Shown one piece after another: positions 18,233 to 28,000 of a stretch of 64,000 nucleotides of DNA. Made by a program: the position numbers and the translations under genes. The notes under the pieces were generated by a model that saw only the letters and a program-made list of their open reading frames with translations, searched no databases and was not told where the DNA came from. Source of the stretch: SMWC01 sp964466315 (GTDB lineage Bacteria > Pseudomonadota > Gammaproteobacteria > Steroidobacterales > Rariloculaceae); contig CAYXNS010000009.1 in the NCBI GenBank assembly GCA_964466315.1, positions 1 to 64,000 on the forward strand, read 5' to 3'. Each line of letters begins with the position of its first letter. The first letter of the stretch is position 1.

Positions 18233-19663
18233 CTATTCTATCTGGGGTTCGATGAGAATATCGATTCGACGATTCCGTGTTCGACCCTGCGGAGTTTCGT
18301 TATTGGCAATCGGACGAGTCTCGCCATAGCCGACCGCACTGATTCGGAATGATGCGATATTGAGTTCCGTGCTGAGATATTCGCCGACGGATTCAGCTCG
18401 GGTTCGTGACAACGCCATGTTCGCACCGTCGCTTCCGTACGAGTCCGTATGTCCCTCGACGATGACCTGCGAGCGTGGGAATACCTCTACAGCATCGCGA
18501 ACTTTCGTCAGTAGGGGCTGATAGAGTGGATCGACGTTGGCCTGGCCACTCTCGAACGTCAGGCCGACCAGGCGCATGATGATATTGTTTCCTTCCCGAT
18601 AAACGAGCGCCTCATCACGAGTGAACACCGTCTCTATCTGGGTAAACTTTTCCCTTATCAGTGCCTCGGCCTCGAGCCTCTGAACCAGAGCGACCCGCTC
18701 CTGTGATACGCCGCCCAACCGTTCGTCCAGATCTCGGATCTCCTCTTCCAGACCAACGATACGCAAACGGTTTTCTTCTAGGTCGAGGCCTTGTTGCCGG
18801 CCTTGTTGGCGCATGTCCTCGATATAGGCCACGAGTTCTTCAGCTACGGGCTCGGTCCCTGCATCGAGCCGCGCAACTCGATCGGCTGCGGCGGCAATCT
18901 GCATAATAGGCTCCTCGTACGCGAGTATGATCCGTTCCTCGGTCCAATCGTCGTCACGCAGAAGTTGCACGCGCTCGGCGAGATAGATGGCGTGTTGGGC
19001 CTCGTAATTCGCCTGCTGCGCGAGGCTTCGAGGCAGATCCGTGTCGTAACGGTTGTTGTTGAGCTCTTGTTCAGCCTGCGTGAGTAGTGAAGACGCTCTC
19101 TCGAACGTGATTGGTGCGTATCTGGGTACACGTGCCTGTTCAGCTTGAGCCAGCAGAGCTCGCGTCTGGCTCAGGTATTGTGCTTTGATCGCAGTCAGTT
19201 CCGCATCCCGAAATAGCGTTTCCGCCTCGTCGGCTCGCGTACGCGCACCTCGAATATTTCCAGATTCCAGGCGTCTCGCCGCACTATCGAATAGGTCCTN
19301 NNNNNNNNNCGTAGCGAAGTTACCGGCCTGAGCTTGAGCCGCGTCATCTCGAGTCTTGATCAGCGACGCCAGCGTGATATTGGCGATCTCCGACGCTTCG
19401 GCAGCGTTCGTTAAGGCCGTAATCGCTGCGGCTAGCCGGTTCCTGACCCGGTCGAGGTTGCGTCCTCTCTCCAGATCGGTTTCCGCATCGGCGTACGCCT
19501 CGAGGCCGTCGGCATACAAACGCGGCGATAATAACGGCGCATTTGCTGACTCGGCCGTAGCCAGGGCCTGATCCGCTTCGTCGAACAGCGTGTCACGAAG
19601 GTCCTGCGCAAGAGCGGCCTGAAAGAGAGCCAGCCCGAGGGCCAGCAGCAACCATTGTCTCAT
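18233..19663 (-). CDS. OmpA-family peptidoglycan-binding lipoprotein-like/coiled-coil protein (contains assembly gap)
   Basis: Start placed at 19663 (MRQWLLLALGLALFQAALAQ, a clear signal peptide); the frame is open further upstream without signal. About 476 residues. The N-terminal half is Ala/Glu/Arg-rich helical repeat sequence of the DUF4398 type (RRLESGNIRGARTRADEAETL), then a coiled coil near residues 290-350, then an OmpA C-terminal domain at about 370-475 with VIVEGHTDSYGSDGANMALSRTRAESV and GYGETRPIANNETPQGRTRNRR, the diaminopimelate-binding set. It should tether an envelope structure to peptidoglycan. A 10-N scaffold gap at 19300-19309 falls in the helical region; by comparison with the repeat, roughly 8-10 residues may be lost there. 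Confidence 0.85.
   Translation of the reverse strand: MRQWLLLALGLALFQAALAQDLRDTLFDEADQALATAESANAPLLSPRLYADGLEAYADAETDLERGRNLDRVRNRLAAAITALTNAAEASEIANITLASLIKTRDDAAQAQAGNFATXXXXDLFDSAARRLESGNIRGARTRADEAETLFRDAELTAIKAQYLSQTRALLAQAEQARVPRYAPITFERASSLLTQAEQELNNNRYDTDLPRSLAQQANYEAQHAIYLAERVQLLRDDDWTEERIILAYEEPIMQIAAAADRVARLDAGTEPVAEELVAYIEDMRQQGRQQGLDLEENRLRIVGLEEEIRDLDERLGGVSQERVALVQRLEAEALIREKFTQIETVFTRDEALVYREGNNIIMRLVGLTFESGQANVDPLYQPLLTKVRDAVEVFPRSQVIVEGHTDSYGSDGANMALSRTRAESVGEYLSTELNIASFRISAVGYGETRPIANNETPQGRTRNRRIDILIEPQIE
19300..19309. other. Scaffold gap (10 N) inside the OmpA-family gene
   Basis: Ten N mark a join of unknown true size. Both flanks read in the same frame of the OmpA-family gene (...GNFAT and DLFDSAARRLES...). 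The flanks share no overlapping bases, so a few codons of a repetitive helical segment are probably missing. Confidence 0.95.
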
Positions 19664-19715
19664 CTGTCGTACTCGTAGCGAATATCTAAGTGCCTCTATA
19701 TCGCCTACATAGAAT

Positions 19716-20027
19716 ATGTCAAGGACTTCGTTGGAGATCACCAGGTTTTTCGCGGCTTCCCAGGTGTTCTTTGCTGTGGAGTTCACGTTCTTGCGCACGG
19801 GTTCGCTGCAAACTACAAACTGTGGAGCCAGTCACAGCCTGAAAGGATCGGCCTCCTTGACCGGCGAAGCGGAGATAGGCGCCCGCCAGGAATTCAGCGG
19901 TGTCGTGGAAGTTAACCAATCGACGGAGAGTCGGTTCGAGCCACAGGAAATCGAAGCGTTGCTAGCTCGAAATTTCGAGCTCGACTCCAACGATGTTTGT
20001 TTGATCAATTGGTCGCGGTTGCAATAG
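19716..20027 (+). CDS. Small conserved-looking hypothetical protein
   Basis: Up to 103 residues from the ATG at 19716; the true start is uncertain because only the last ~45 residues look protein-like (FSGVVEVNQSTESRFEPQEI followed by EALLARNFELDSNDVCLINW). That part has an alternating strand-helix-strand pattern and good gammaproteobacterial codon use, and it ends immediately before a textbook terminator on the same strand, which supports a real short gene. No domain recognised. The first ~50 residues overlap the promoter region of the divergent OmpA-family gene and may be non-coding. Confidence 0.5.
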   Translation: MSRTSLEITRFFAASQVFFAVEFTFLRTGSLQTTNCGASHSLKGSASLTGEAEIGARQEFSGVVEVNQSTESRFEPQEIEALLARNFELDSNDVCLINWSRLQ

Positions 20028-20060
20028 TAATTACGATTATCGGAGTTTCTTCTCAACTGC

Positions 20061-20086
20061 AACCCGGCCAATCGCCGGGTTTTTTT
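20061..20086 (+). terminator. Rho-independent terminator
   Basis: Stem AACCCGGC (20061-20068) pairs with GCCGGGTT (20074-20081) around a CAATC loop and runs into seven T (20080-20086). It lies 34 bp after the small gene ending at 20027 and before the convergent greB gene. Confidence 0.9.
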
Positions 20087-20121
20087 GCCCGCCAACGACG
20101 CGATTCGCTCGCTCCCTAGAG

Positions 20122-20646
20122 TCATTTCTGGCGATACTCGACTCGGACGAGGGAGTAACGCATCACGCCATCCGGTGCTGTTACTACGACCTCCTCGTGT
20201 AACGACTTTCCCATGACTGCCTTCCCGAGGGGCGAGTCCATGCTCGTATACTCGGCTGCCTGATCGAACTCGTCCGGGCCGACGAGACGAAACGTTCTGC
20301 GGTTACCGGTCTGGTCCTCGAGTTCGAACCACGCGCCGAAAAATACTCGCGTCGTGTCGCTTGGAACCTGGTCGATGACACGAATTCCGTCGAGACGTTT
20401 TCTGAGGTAACGAACACGCTGATCGATTTCTCCGAGTTGTTTTTTCCCGTAGATGTATTCCGCGTTCTCAGACCGATCGCCCTGCGCAGCGGCCTCTGCC
20501 ACGGCTCGCGTGACCTCCGGCCTTTTCCTGCGCCAGAGATACTCCAGCTCTTCCTTAAGCGTTGCCGCCCCTTCGGGGGTAATGTATCTGGAGCGTGGTG
20601 GACCTGGCGGCCGGTATCGACCCATGGGACGCTTCCCGGATTCCAT
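20122..20646 (-). CDS. greB: Transcription elongation factor GreB
   Basis: 174 residues from the ATG at 20646 (an ATG at 20625, preceded by GGGAAG, would give 167). It rescues backtracked RNA polymerase by stimulating transcript cleavage. Family features: YITPEGAATLKEELEYLWRRKRPEVT, then QGDRSENAEYIYGKKQLGEI with the acidic Asp/Glu pair at the tip of the coiled coil, REIDQRVRYLRKRL-type second helix, FFGAWFELED, and the C-terminal FKBP-like domain. ELEYLWRRKRPEVT and FFGAW favour GreB over GreA. The open frame extends far upstream antisense to lipA and is not used. Confidence 0.93.
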   Translation of the reverse strand: MESGKRPMGRYRPPGPPRSRYITPEGAATLKEELEYLWRRKRPEVTRAVAEAAAQGDRSENAEYIYGKKQLGEIDQRVRYLRKRLDGIRVIDQVPSDTTRVFFGAWFELEDQTGNRRTFRLVGPDEFDQAAEYTSMDSPLGKAVMGKSLHEEVVVTAPDGVMRYSLVRVEYRQK

Positions 20647-20689
20647 GAGATAATGGGTACCCGTCAATAATAAGCGAACATCTCGTATC

Positions 20690-21676
20690 GTGAGCGACTT
20701 CCGTAGCATCCCCGTCGTTGGGACCGGTTCGAAATATCGTACCGACCAAGGGTTTACCGCTGTCAAGAATGGCGTAAAAACTCGCAATGATCGACCACCC
20801 GCGCTGCCCGGCCGAAAGCCGCCATGGCTTAGGGCGAAAATCCCCTCCGGTGAAGAATACACGGAGGTTAGGGATACGGTTCGCAGGTTTAGGCTCGCAA
20901 CCGTCTGTGGAGAGTCGATGTGCCCTAACATCGGCGAATGCTGGTCGAGCGGCACGGCGACACTGATGCTCATGGGGTCAGTCTGTACTCGCGCTTGCCA
21001 GTTCTGTGCCGTGGACACGGGTAATCCGGGGGGGTGGCTCGACCCGCAAGAGCCGGAGAATGCCGCTCGCTCCGTCGAACTCATGGGACTTCAGTACGTT
21101 GTTCTCACTTCTGTCGATCGCGATGACCTGTCCGATGGCGGCGCGAGTCACTATGCTGACTGTGTCAGGGCGATCAAGGTGCGGGTACCCGGTATGGCAG
21201 TGGAAGCGCTAACGCCCGATTTCGCCGGCAAGCTCCCAAGTGTCGATACGGTTCTCGATTCGGGCGTAGAGGTATTCGCTCAAAACCTCGAGACTGTGAG
21301 ACGGCTGACACACGATGTACGCGATCCGCGCGCCGGTTATGAGCAGACGCTTCGCGCGCTGTCACATGCGAAGCGCTATCGTCCGGACGTACTGACCAAG
21401 ACCAGCCTGATGCTCGGTTTAGGCGAACGTGATGATGAAATTCGTGAGACGCTGGAGGATCTCAGGGCAATCGATCTCGACATCGTGACGTTCGGCCAGT
21501 ATTTGCGCCCGACGATGAATCACCTGGCGATCGAGCGCTACGTCTCGCCGACGGAATTCGAGCGATACCGGCAATGGGGCCTGGACGCCGGCTTCCTCGA
21601 AGTAGTCGCTGGCCCTCTCGTCCGCTCGAGTTATCGAGCGGAACGTGTTTTTGAACAAAATAACGTCGGTCTTTGA
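20690..21676 (+). CDS. lipA: Lipoyl synthase
   Basis: 328 residues with a GTG start. A radical-SAM enzyme inserting two sulfurs into octanoyl chains on lipoate-dependent enzymes. Auxiliary cluster cysteines C73, C78 and C84 (CGESMCPNIGEC) and radical-SAM cysteines C99, C103 and C106 (CTRACQFC) are all present, as is the C-terminal RSSYRAE motif whose Ser ligates the auxiliary cluster. lipB is not in the window. Divergent from greB across a short intergenic of about 43 bp. Confidence 0.95.
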   Translation: MSDFRSIPVVGTGSKYRTDQGFTAVKNGVKTRNDRPPALPGRKPPWLRAKIPSGEEYTEVRDTVRRFRLATVCGESMCPNIGECWSSGTATLMLMGSVCTRACQFCAVDTGNPGGWLDPQEPENAARSVELMGLQYVVLTSVDRDDLSDGGASHYADCVRAIKVRVPGMAVEALTPDFAGKLPSVDTVLDSGVEVFAQNLETVRRLTHDVRDPRAGYEQTLRALSHAKRYRPDVLTKTSLMLGLGERDDEIRETLEDLRAIDLDIVTFGQYLRPTMNHLAIERYVSPTEFERYRQWGLDAGFLEVVAGPLVRSSYRAERVFEQNNVGL

Positions 21677-21714
21677 GCAATCACCGGCGCTAGAACGCCT
21701 CACCGAGGAGAGTC

Positions 21715-22689
21715 ATGGCCGAATTTCTGACTGACTACGGCCTGTTTCTTGCGAAGCTGACGACATTGGCCGTAGTCGTAATAGTCGTGGTCGGGTTCAC
21801 CATCGCTGCGGCAAAGCGCGGTAGCCACCACGACAGGCTCGAGGTCGAGAATCTAAACAGACGCTTCGAGAAGCTGGGCGATGCCGTACGCCGGACCGTG
21901 CACGGCAAGGTTCAGTTCAAGAAGAGCTCGAAGGAGCGGCATAAGGACGAAAAGAAGCATGAGAAGGAAGGTTCGCAACGACAGCGAGTCTTCGTGCTGG
22001 ATTTCAAAGGGGATCTCCGCGCCTCTGCCACGGCCTCACTGCGGGAAGAAGTATCTGCAGTTCTGGCGGTCGCGACGAAACAAGACAAAGTGCTAGTGCG
22101 CCTGGAAAACGCGGGTGGTGCGGTACACGAACACGGTCTCGCGGCGTCTCAGCTGATGCGGATAAAAAAGATTGACGTTCCGCTGATCGTGTCGGTCGAC
22201 AAGGTTGCTGCTAGCGGCGGCTATTTGATGGCATGCGTAGCGGATCGGATTCTGGCCGCTCCGTTTGCGATCATAGGGTCGATTGGCGTCATCGCTCAGC
22301 TGCCGAATTTCAATCGACTTCTCGAGGAGAAGGGAGTGGACTTCGAGCAGGTTACGGCGGGCCGTTACAAGCGAACGCTGACTTTGTTCGGAAAAAACAC
22401 CGATGAAGGCAGAGAGAAGATCAAGGAAGAATTAGAGGATGTGCACGACCTATTCAAGAATCAGATCGCAGAGTTCAGGCCACAGATCGATCTCGACACA
22501 GTCGCTACGGGCGAGCATTGGTACGGCGTGCGCGCTATGAGCTTGAATCTCGTCGACGAGATCAGAACCAGCGACGACTTCCTTGTCGAGGCGGCCGGCG
22601 ATTTCGACCTCTTTAGCGTCGCTTATAAGCGCCGCCGATCACTATCCGAGCGGCTGTTGGGTGGCGTCGAGAGTTTATTGTCGCGATAA
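21715..22689 (+). CDS. sohB: Inner-membrane serine protease SohB (S49 family)
   Basis: 324 residues. One N-terminal membrane helix (14-33), a Lys-rich charged segment (about 70-90), then the S49 peptidase domain: DFKGDLRASATASLREEVSA, LENAGGAVHEHGLAASQL, the nucleophile S167 in AASGGYLMACVAD, and the general-base lysine K219 in AGRYKRTLTLFG. Ser-Lys dyad intact. Good ribosome site (GAGGAGAGTC before ATG). Probably degrades periplasmic-face or membrane peptides. Followed closely by a rhomboid protease, so two membrane proteases are neighbours. Confidence 0.94.
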   Translation: MAEFLTDYGLFLAKLTTLAVVVIVVVGFTIAAAKRGSHHDRLEVENLNRRFEKLGDAVRRTVHGKVQFKKSSKERHKDEKKHEKEGSQRQRVFVLDFKGDLRASATASLREEVSAVLAVATKQDKVLVRLENAGGAVHEHGLAASQLMRIKKIDVPLIVSVDKVAASGGYLMACVADRILAAPFAIIGSIGVIAQLPNFNRLLEEKGVDFEQVTAGRYKRTLTLFGKNTDEGREKIKEELEDVHDLFKNQIAEFRPQIDLDTVATGEHWYGVRAMSLNLVDEIRTSDDFLVEAAGDFDLFSVAYKRRRSLSERLLGGVESLLSR

Positions 22690-22713
22690 CCCGGCTGCTA
22701 CGGCGTCACTGCG

Positions 22714-23406
22714 ATGATACCCCTCAAAGACGATAACCCGACGTCGGCCCAGCCAGTCGTCACGCTTGTGGTCATAGGCCTCTGCGTCCTCGTCTTTCTA
22801 TGGCAGCTGACTCTGAGTCAGGAGGGAGGCCAGGCAGCGATCTATGCACTTGGCTTCATACCTGCCGTATTTTTCGGTAGCGTGGAGCTACCGCCTCAAC
22901 TCAGTTGGGTGCCGGCGCCCGTCACGGTATTTACTTCGATGTTCGTGCATGGTGGATTACTGCATCTCGCGGGAAACATGCTCTATCTCTGGATATTTGC
23001 GGACAATGTTGAGGACAGCATGGGGCACGGCCGGTTCGTCCTGTTCTACGGGTTGTGCGGCGTGGCGGCGGCGCTTGCGCAAGCAGCGCCGGCGATAGGC
23101 TCCACGGTCCCAATGATCGGCGCGAGCGGCGCCGTTTCGGGAGTCCTCGGTGCGTATGTGTTGCTCTATCCACACGCGAGAGTCCTCGTCGCTGTGCCGC
23201 TGGTCGTCGTTCTCTACACGTTGCGCCTTCCCGCAATCCTCGTGCTCGGAATCTGGTTTCTCGGCCAACTGTTGAGCACGCTAGCTGCACCCACCGGCGG
23301 CGGTGGCGTCGCATTCAGAGCACATCTCGGCGGTTTCGTCGCCGGCCTGCTCTTGATCCGAGTGTTCTCGAATCAGCGACCCTCCGGAAAATTGTTCGGC
23401 CGGTAG
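22714..23406 (+). CDS. Rhomboid-family intramembrane serine protease
   Basis: 230 residues with about six membrane helices. The catalytic dyad is visible: S138 in GASGAVSG and H204 in AHLGGF. HGGLLHLAGNMLYLWIFADN provides the conserved His-Asn loop. It cleaves within transmembrane segments. Twenty-four bases separate it from sohB, so the two are probably co-transcribed. Substrate unknown. Confidence 0.93.
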   Translation: MIPLKDDNPTSAQPVVTLVVIGLCVLVFLWQLTLSQEGGQAAIYALGFIPAVFFGSVELPPQLSWVPAPVTVFTSMFVHGGLLHLAGNMLYLWIFADNVEDSMGHGRFVLFYGLCGVAAALAQAAPAIGSTVPMIGASGAVSGVLGAYVLLYPHARVLVAVPLVVVLYTLRLPAILVLGIWFLGQLLSTLAAPTGGGGVAFRAHLGGFVAGLLLIRVFSNQRPSGKLFGR

Positions 23407-23482
23407 AGGTGGGCTACAACTCTAGAGAGCTGAAACTTCTTTAGGGGGCGGTTATCATAGGCCTTTCCCGGTCACGAACGTC

Positions 23483-25045
23483 ATGGCGGTCGAACTCTCC
23501 GACTTCTCCACCCTAGGAACTGAGCGCCAGTTCGACGGCAACCAGCCGATTCCATTATTCGGAGCGACCGTTACCGCCTTCATCGGTAGAGCCCAACGAG
23601 GCCCACTGAACGAGTCGGTGCCGGTAGGTAGCTTCGAGGAGTTCCGCTGCCATTTCGGTGGCCATGGCTCGTTTAGTTTTCTTAGCTATGCCGTACAACA
23701 CTATTTTCAGCACGGCGGCAAGACCGCGGTCATCGTGCGAGTCGCGAATCGCGCAGTTCGCGCGACACTCGAGCTTCCCGCAGCCGATCAGCTGCTCCAC
23801 CTTCAGGCTCGTGAGCCCGGGAACCATTGCTATCTCCGCGCGTCGGTGGATTACGATGGAATCGACAAGGATACGACGCGCTTCAATCTGGTCATGCAAC
23901 GGTTGGCGAGGCCGGGATCGCAGCTCGTCGAGGATCAAGAACTCTTTCACTCGTTGTCGATGACTGAAGGCGATAAGAGATGCGTTGTCGATGTTCTCGA
24001 GCACTCTGCACTCGTTCGGCTCGGCAGACCTCTCCCGCGCCAACGTCCCGACGCGACCCGGGCAACACACCCCGGTCAACCTATTCCCTACGTTGAGTTG
24101 AGCTCCAACGGTTCCGATGGGGATGAGCTAACCGACTACGATGTCATCGGCTCCAACGAGGAAGGCACCGGGTTATTTGCTCTGGACACCGCCGAACAGA
24201 TCGATCTGCTCTGCATCCCTCCCGGACCATCGGGCCGCGATCTCGGTATTACGAGTTTCATCGCTGCCGAACGCTATTGTGAGCAGCGAAACGCGATGTT
24301 GATCTGGGATGCGCCGTCGGCGTGGAACTCACCAGAGACCGCACTCATTGCCCTACGAGACTCCGGCTTCGCCAGCCAGAACGCACTAACCTACTATCCG
24401 CGGGTACGGCTCAGCGAGCGCAGCGGCAGAATTCAGGATGGCGTTCCTGCTTCCGGCGTAGTTGCCGGCCTGCTCTGTCAGCACGATCAAGCCGGCGTGT
24501 GGCGAACACTGGAAGAATGCGATATGCAACTCAAGGCAGGGTTGTCGCTCGCTGACAGCATCACCCCGCGACAAGTCCAGATGCTGAAGCGTAACGGTAT
24601 CAACGCCTTCGTGCGTACCGGGCATGGGACAATTGAACTTCGGGGAGGTGTCAGTCTCGCGGGGTCTCGCTCGGTCTCCGAACTCTGGCAACGCTTGGAT
24701 CGGAGACGACTGGCCTTTTACATTCTGACTTCGATCGAACAGCGTACGGCCTGGTGCTTGACGCAGCCGCGTGACGATGCGATGTGGCAGGATCTCATTC
24801 ATCAGGTTCACTCTTTCCTGGCCGAGCTTTTCGAGCAAGGCGCGCTTGCGGGCCGGCATCCGGCCCAGGCTTTCTCCGTGAAGATCGGGCCGGTGATGCA
24901 GCAGCACGACACGGAACTCAGACTGCGAATCAGCTTCGCTCTGGCCAGAGCGGGGGAGTTTCAAGTCTACGATATCGTTCATAGCAGCGACGGTAGCCGT
25001 AGCCGGCGAGCGCTTTCACTCGAAGCTTCTCAGCGCGCTGGTTAA
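23483..25045 (+). CDS. Orphan phage-tail-sheath-like protein
   Basis: 520 residues resembling contractile tail sheath proteins (phage, R-pyocin and extracellular-injection-system type). The N-terminal part has TVTAFIGRAQRGPLNESVPV, FEEFRCHFGG and YAVQHYFQHGGKTAVIVRVA, the classic opening of the sheath fold. The C-terminal sheath domain has PASGVVAGLLCQHDQAGVW, MLKRNGINAFVR, RRRLAFYILTSIEQRTAW, an ELFEQGALAGRHPAQAFSVK turn and a final strand GEFQVYDIVHS. In phages the C-terminal strands mesh sheath subunits together. No tube, baseplate, spike, tape-measure, chaperone or AAA+ gene adjoins it; it sits between a rhomboid gene and a convergent oxoprolinase gene with a 4-bp 3' overlap. No strong ribosome site before the ATG. 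Role unknown. Confidence 0.85.
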   Translation: MAVELSDFSTLGTERQFDGNQPIPLFGATVTAFIGRAQRGPLNESVPVGSFEEFRCHFGGHGSFSFLSYAVQHYFQHGGKTAVIVRVANRAVRATLELPAADQLLHLQAREPGNHCYLRASVDYDGIDKDTTRFNLVMQRLARPGSQLVEDQELFHSLSMTEGDKRCVVDVLEHSALVRLGRPLPRQRPDATRATHPGQPIPYVELSSNGSDGDELTDYDVIGSNEEGTGLFALDTAEQIDLLCIPPGPSGRDLGITSFIAAERYCEQRNAMLIWDAPSAWNSPETALIALRDSGFASQNALTYYPRVRLSERSGRIQDGVPASGVVAGLLCQHDQAGVWRTLEECDMQLKAGLSLADSITPRQVQMLKRNGINAFVRTGHGTIELRGGVSLAGSRSVSELWQRLDRRRLAFYILTSIEQRTAWCLTQPRDDAMWQDLIHQVHSFLAELFEQGALAGRHPAQAFSVKIGPVMQQHDTELRLRISFALARAGEFQVYDIVHSSDGSRSRRALSLEASQRAG

Positions 25046-28000
25046 TCGGACGGCTGGTTCTGGGCGACCTTAGTGTCGAGCCGGGTTACCTGGCCGAAGC
25101 CGCCGCCGCCCGGCGTCTCTATGATGAAGTGGTCTCCGGGCTCGAGTTCGACTTCGGCAGTTGCCGTGAGTTCTTCGATCCGGCCTGATGAACGTCTCAG
25201 GTAGTTTCGCCCGCGCTGGCCGTCCTCACCGCCTGCGAGGCCCGGAGGGGGGACGCGGCGTCGATTGGAGAGGATAGAGGCGGTCATCGAGTCCAGGAAC
25301 AGAAGTTCACGGACTATACCGTCGCCCCCTCTGTACTGACCGGTGCCACCGCTCCCCTCCCGAATCCGGAACTGCATCACGCGGACGGGGTAACGCCACT
25401 CGAGTACTTCCGGATCCGTTAAGCGGGAATTCGTCATATGGGTATGGATCGCGCTGGCTCCGTCGAAACCCGGTCCCGCTCCCGCGCCGCCGCATAGTGT
25501 TTCGTAGTACTGGAAGCGGGAGTTGCCAAAAGTGAAGTTGTTCATCGTCCCCTGTGCTGCCGCACAGACATTCAATGCAGCGAGCAAGGCATCGGTTATG
25601 CACTGAGAAGTTTCGACGTTGCCAGCGACGACCGCGGCCGGGTAACATGGATCAACGAGACTCGACTCCGGCAAACGGATTGCTATCGGCTCCATGCAGC
25701 CGGCATTTAATGGGATCCTGTTTCGTACCTGCGTTCTAAAGGCGTACAGAACCGCGGCGCGTGCGATAGATCCTGGCGCATTGAAATTGCCGGAGCTGGT
25801 CGGGGAGGTTCCGGAGAAGTCCACTATCGCCGTTCGTTCATCACGATCGATACTTATGTTGACGCAGATCCGCTCACCGCCATCGAGTTCGATAGTCGAG
25901 TGCCCCTCATTGAGCTTTGCGATGGCATCCTGGACGCACTCCCGAGCATTGGCTTTGATGTGGTTCATGTAGGCATGCACAACGCGCAGACCGAAACGCT
26001 CGACGAGTTTCTCTATTTCACGTACGCCTTTGGTATTAGCGGCGATCTGTGCTTTTAGATCCTCGATATTCTGATCTGCGTTCCGTGCGGGATAGGGTTG
26101 TCGGTTTAGAATCGCTCGAATCTTCCGCTCTTGAAATTCGCCATCCTTCACGAGAGCGACGTTGTCAAACAGGATCCCCTCATCCTCGATCGATTGGCTG
26201 CTGGCGGGCATCGATCCGGGGGATACGCCACCGATGTCGGCATGATGGGCTCGAGAGGCGACCGTAATAATTACCGCTTCGCCCTTTCGGTCAAACACCG
26301 GTGTGACAACGGTTATATCGGGCAGATGAGTTCCGCCGTTGTAGGGCGCGTTAAGCATGAAGACGTCGCCCGGCCGCATCGGCTCGTCTCGCTGTCGCAG
26401 AATGGCCTGGATGCTTTCTCCCATCGAGCCGAGATGCACGGGCATATGCGGGGCATTCGCTATCAACTCGCCATGATCGTCGAATACGGCACAGGAAAAA
26501 TCCAGGCGCTCTTTGATATTCACTGAGTGTGCGGTCTTTTTGAGGACGACACCCATTTGCTCGGCAATGTGCATGAATAGGTTGTTGAACACTTCGAGCA
26601 TGATGGGATCGCGCCGGGTGCTGAGCCGCTCGGAAGCCGGTCTCGGTGTCTGCCGCGAAATGATAAGGCAGCCGTGCAAATCGATAGTCCCGTGCCACTC
26701 CGGTTCGATGATCGTCGTTGCATTGTTCTCTACGATCAGCGCTGGCCCGGGAACTGCCTGATCAGATGGCAGACGATCGCGACGGTACAATGGCGTCAGC
26801 ATCGGAGCGCCGTTAAACCAAATCTCTCGCTGACATTCCGGTTCTAGTGCTCCGCTCCACTCGGCCCATGGTGGTGCGCGAGGTTTTGGTACGCTACCGA
26901 CCGCCTCGAGTTCCAGAGAAGCGACAATGAGGGGCTTGCGCCCTGCGGTGAAACCGAAATGGCCGGAGTGCGCGGCGTCAAAGCTTGCTGACATCGCATC
27001 CGCTGATTTGTGCCATGACACCTTGAGCGTGGTGTCTGATCCTTCGATCTTCAGAAGGACGTGCCTGCGAAACTCGATGTCTGCCGCCGATATTCCCTGT
27101 TTGCGCAAGTCTTCACCGGCGTCGAGTTCCAGATCCTCGAAACTCCGCACGATCGAGTCTGCCGAAGTCTCTACCAACAGTTTATCGATCGCAAGCTGGC
27201 GCAGCGACCGCAAATCTGCTAGACCCATACCATAGGCCGAGAGGACGCCGGCGAGCGGGTGGATGAATATCTTTTCGACACCGAGTGCATCGGCGACCTG
27301 GCAGGCGTGTTGACCGCCCGCACCGCCGAAGCAGCAGAGTGTGAACTCGGTGACGTCGTGTCCCCGTTGTACCGAGATCTGCTTGATGGTATTAGCCATC
27401 CGCTCTATTGCGATTCGCAGGAATCCGCTCGCTAGCTCATGGACGCTCACAGTGCGCCCGGTCGCGGCGGTGACCGTGGCTGCAAGGGCGGCGAAACGTC
27501 TATCGACTACGTCGGTATCGATTGCTGCGTCTCCCGTTCGGCCGAATACCCGCGGGAAGTAGTCGGATTGAATTCTTCCAAGCAGCACATTGGCGTCGGT
27601 TACGGTCAACGGCCCGTCGTTGCGATAGCATGCGGGCCCTGGCTTTGCACCCGCCGATTCTGGGCCGACCTGTAGGCGCGAAGATGCGAATGACAGCACT
27701 GAGCCTCCACCGGCGGCTACCGTCTGTATTCGCAACATCGGCGCAGTGAGCCTGATGCCTGCGATAACACTACTGGACGTCCGCTCGAGTTCACCTTCGA
27801 ATAGCGACACGTCAGTGGAGGTGCCCCCCATGTCGAAGCCGATTAGCTTCTCGATTCCAGCAACCCGCCCAGTCTCGACCATACCGATCACGCCACCCGC
27901 AGGCCCTGACAGAATGCTGTCCTTTCCTCGAAAACTCTCGGCTCGAGTCAAACCACCATGGCTCTGCATGAATAACAGCGGTGCCGTGTCGAGCTTGTTG

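Noticed and set aside
23483..25045. Prophage or injection-system cluster
   Set aside because: Only the sheath homologue is present; genes on either side are metabolic or proteolytic.
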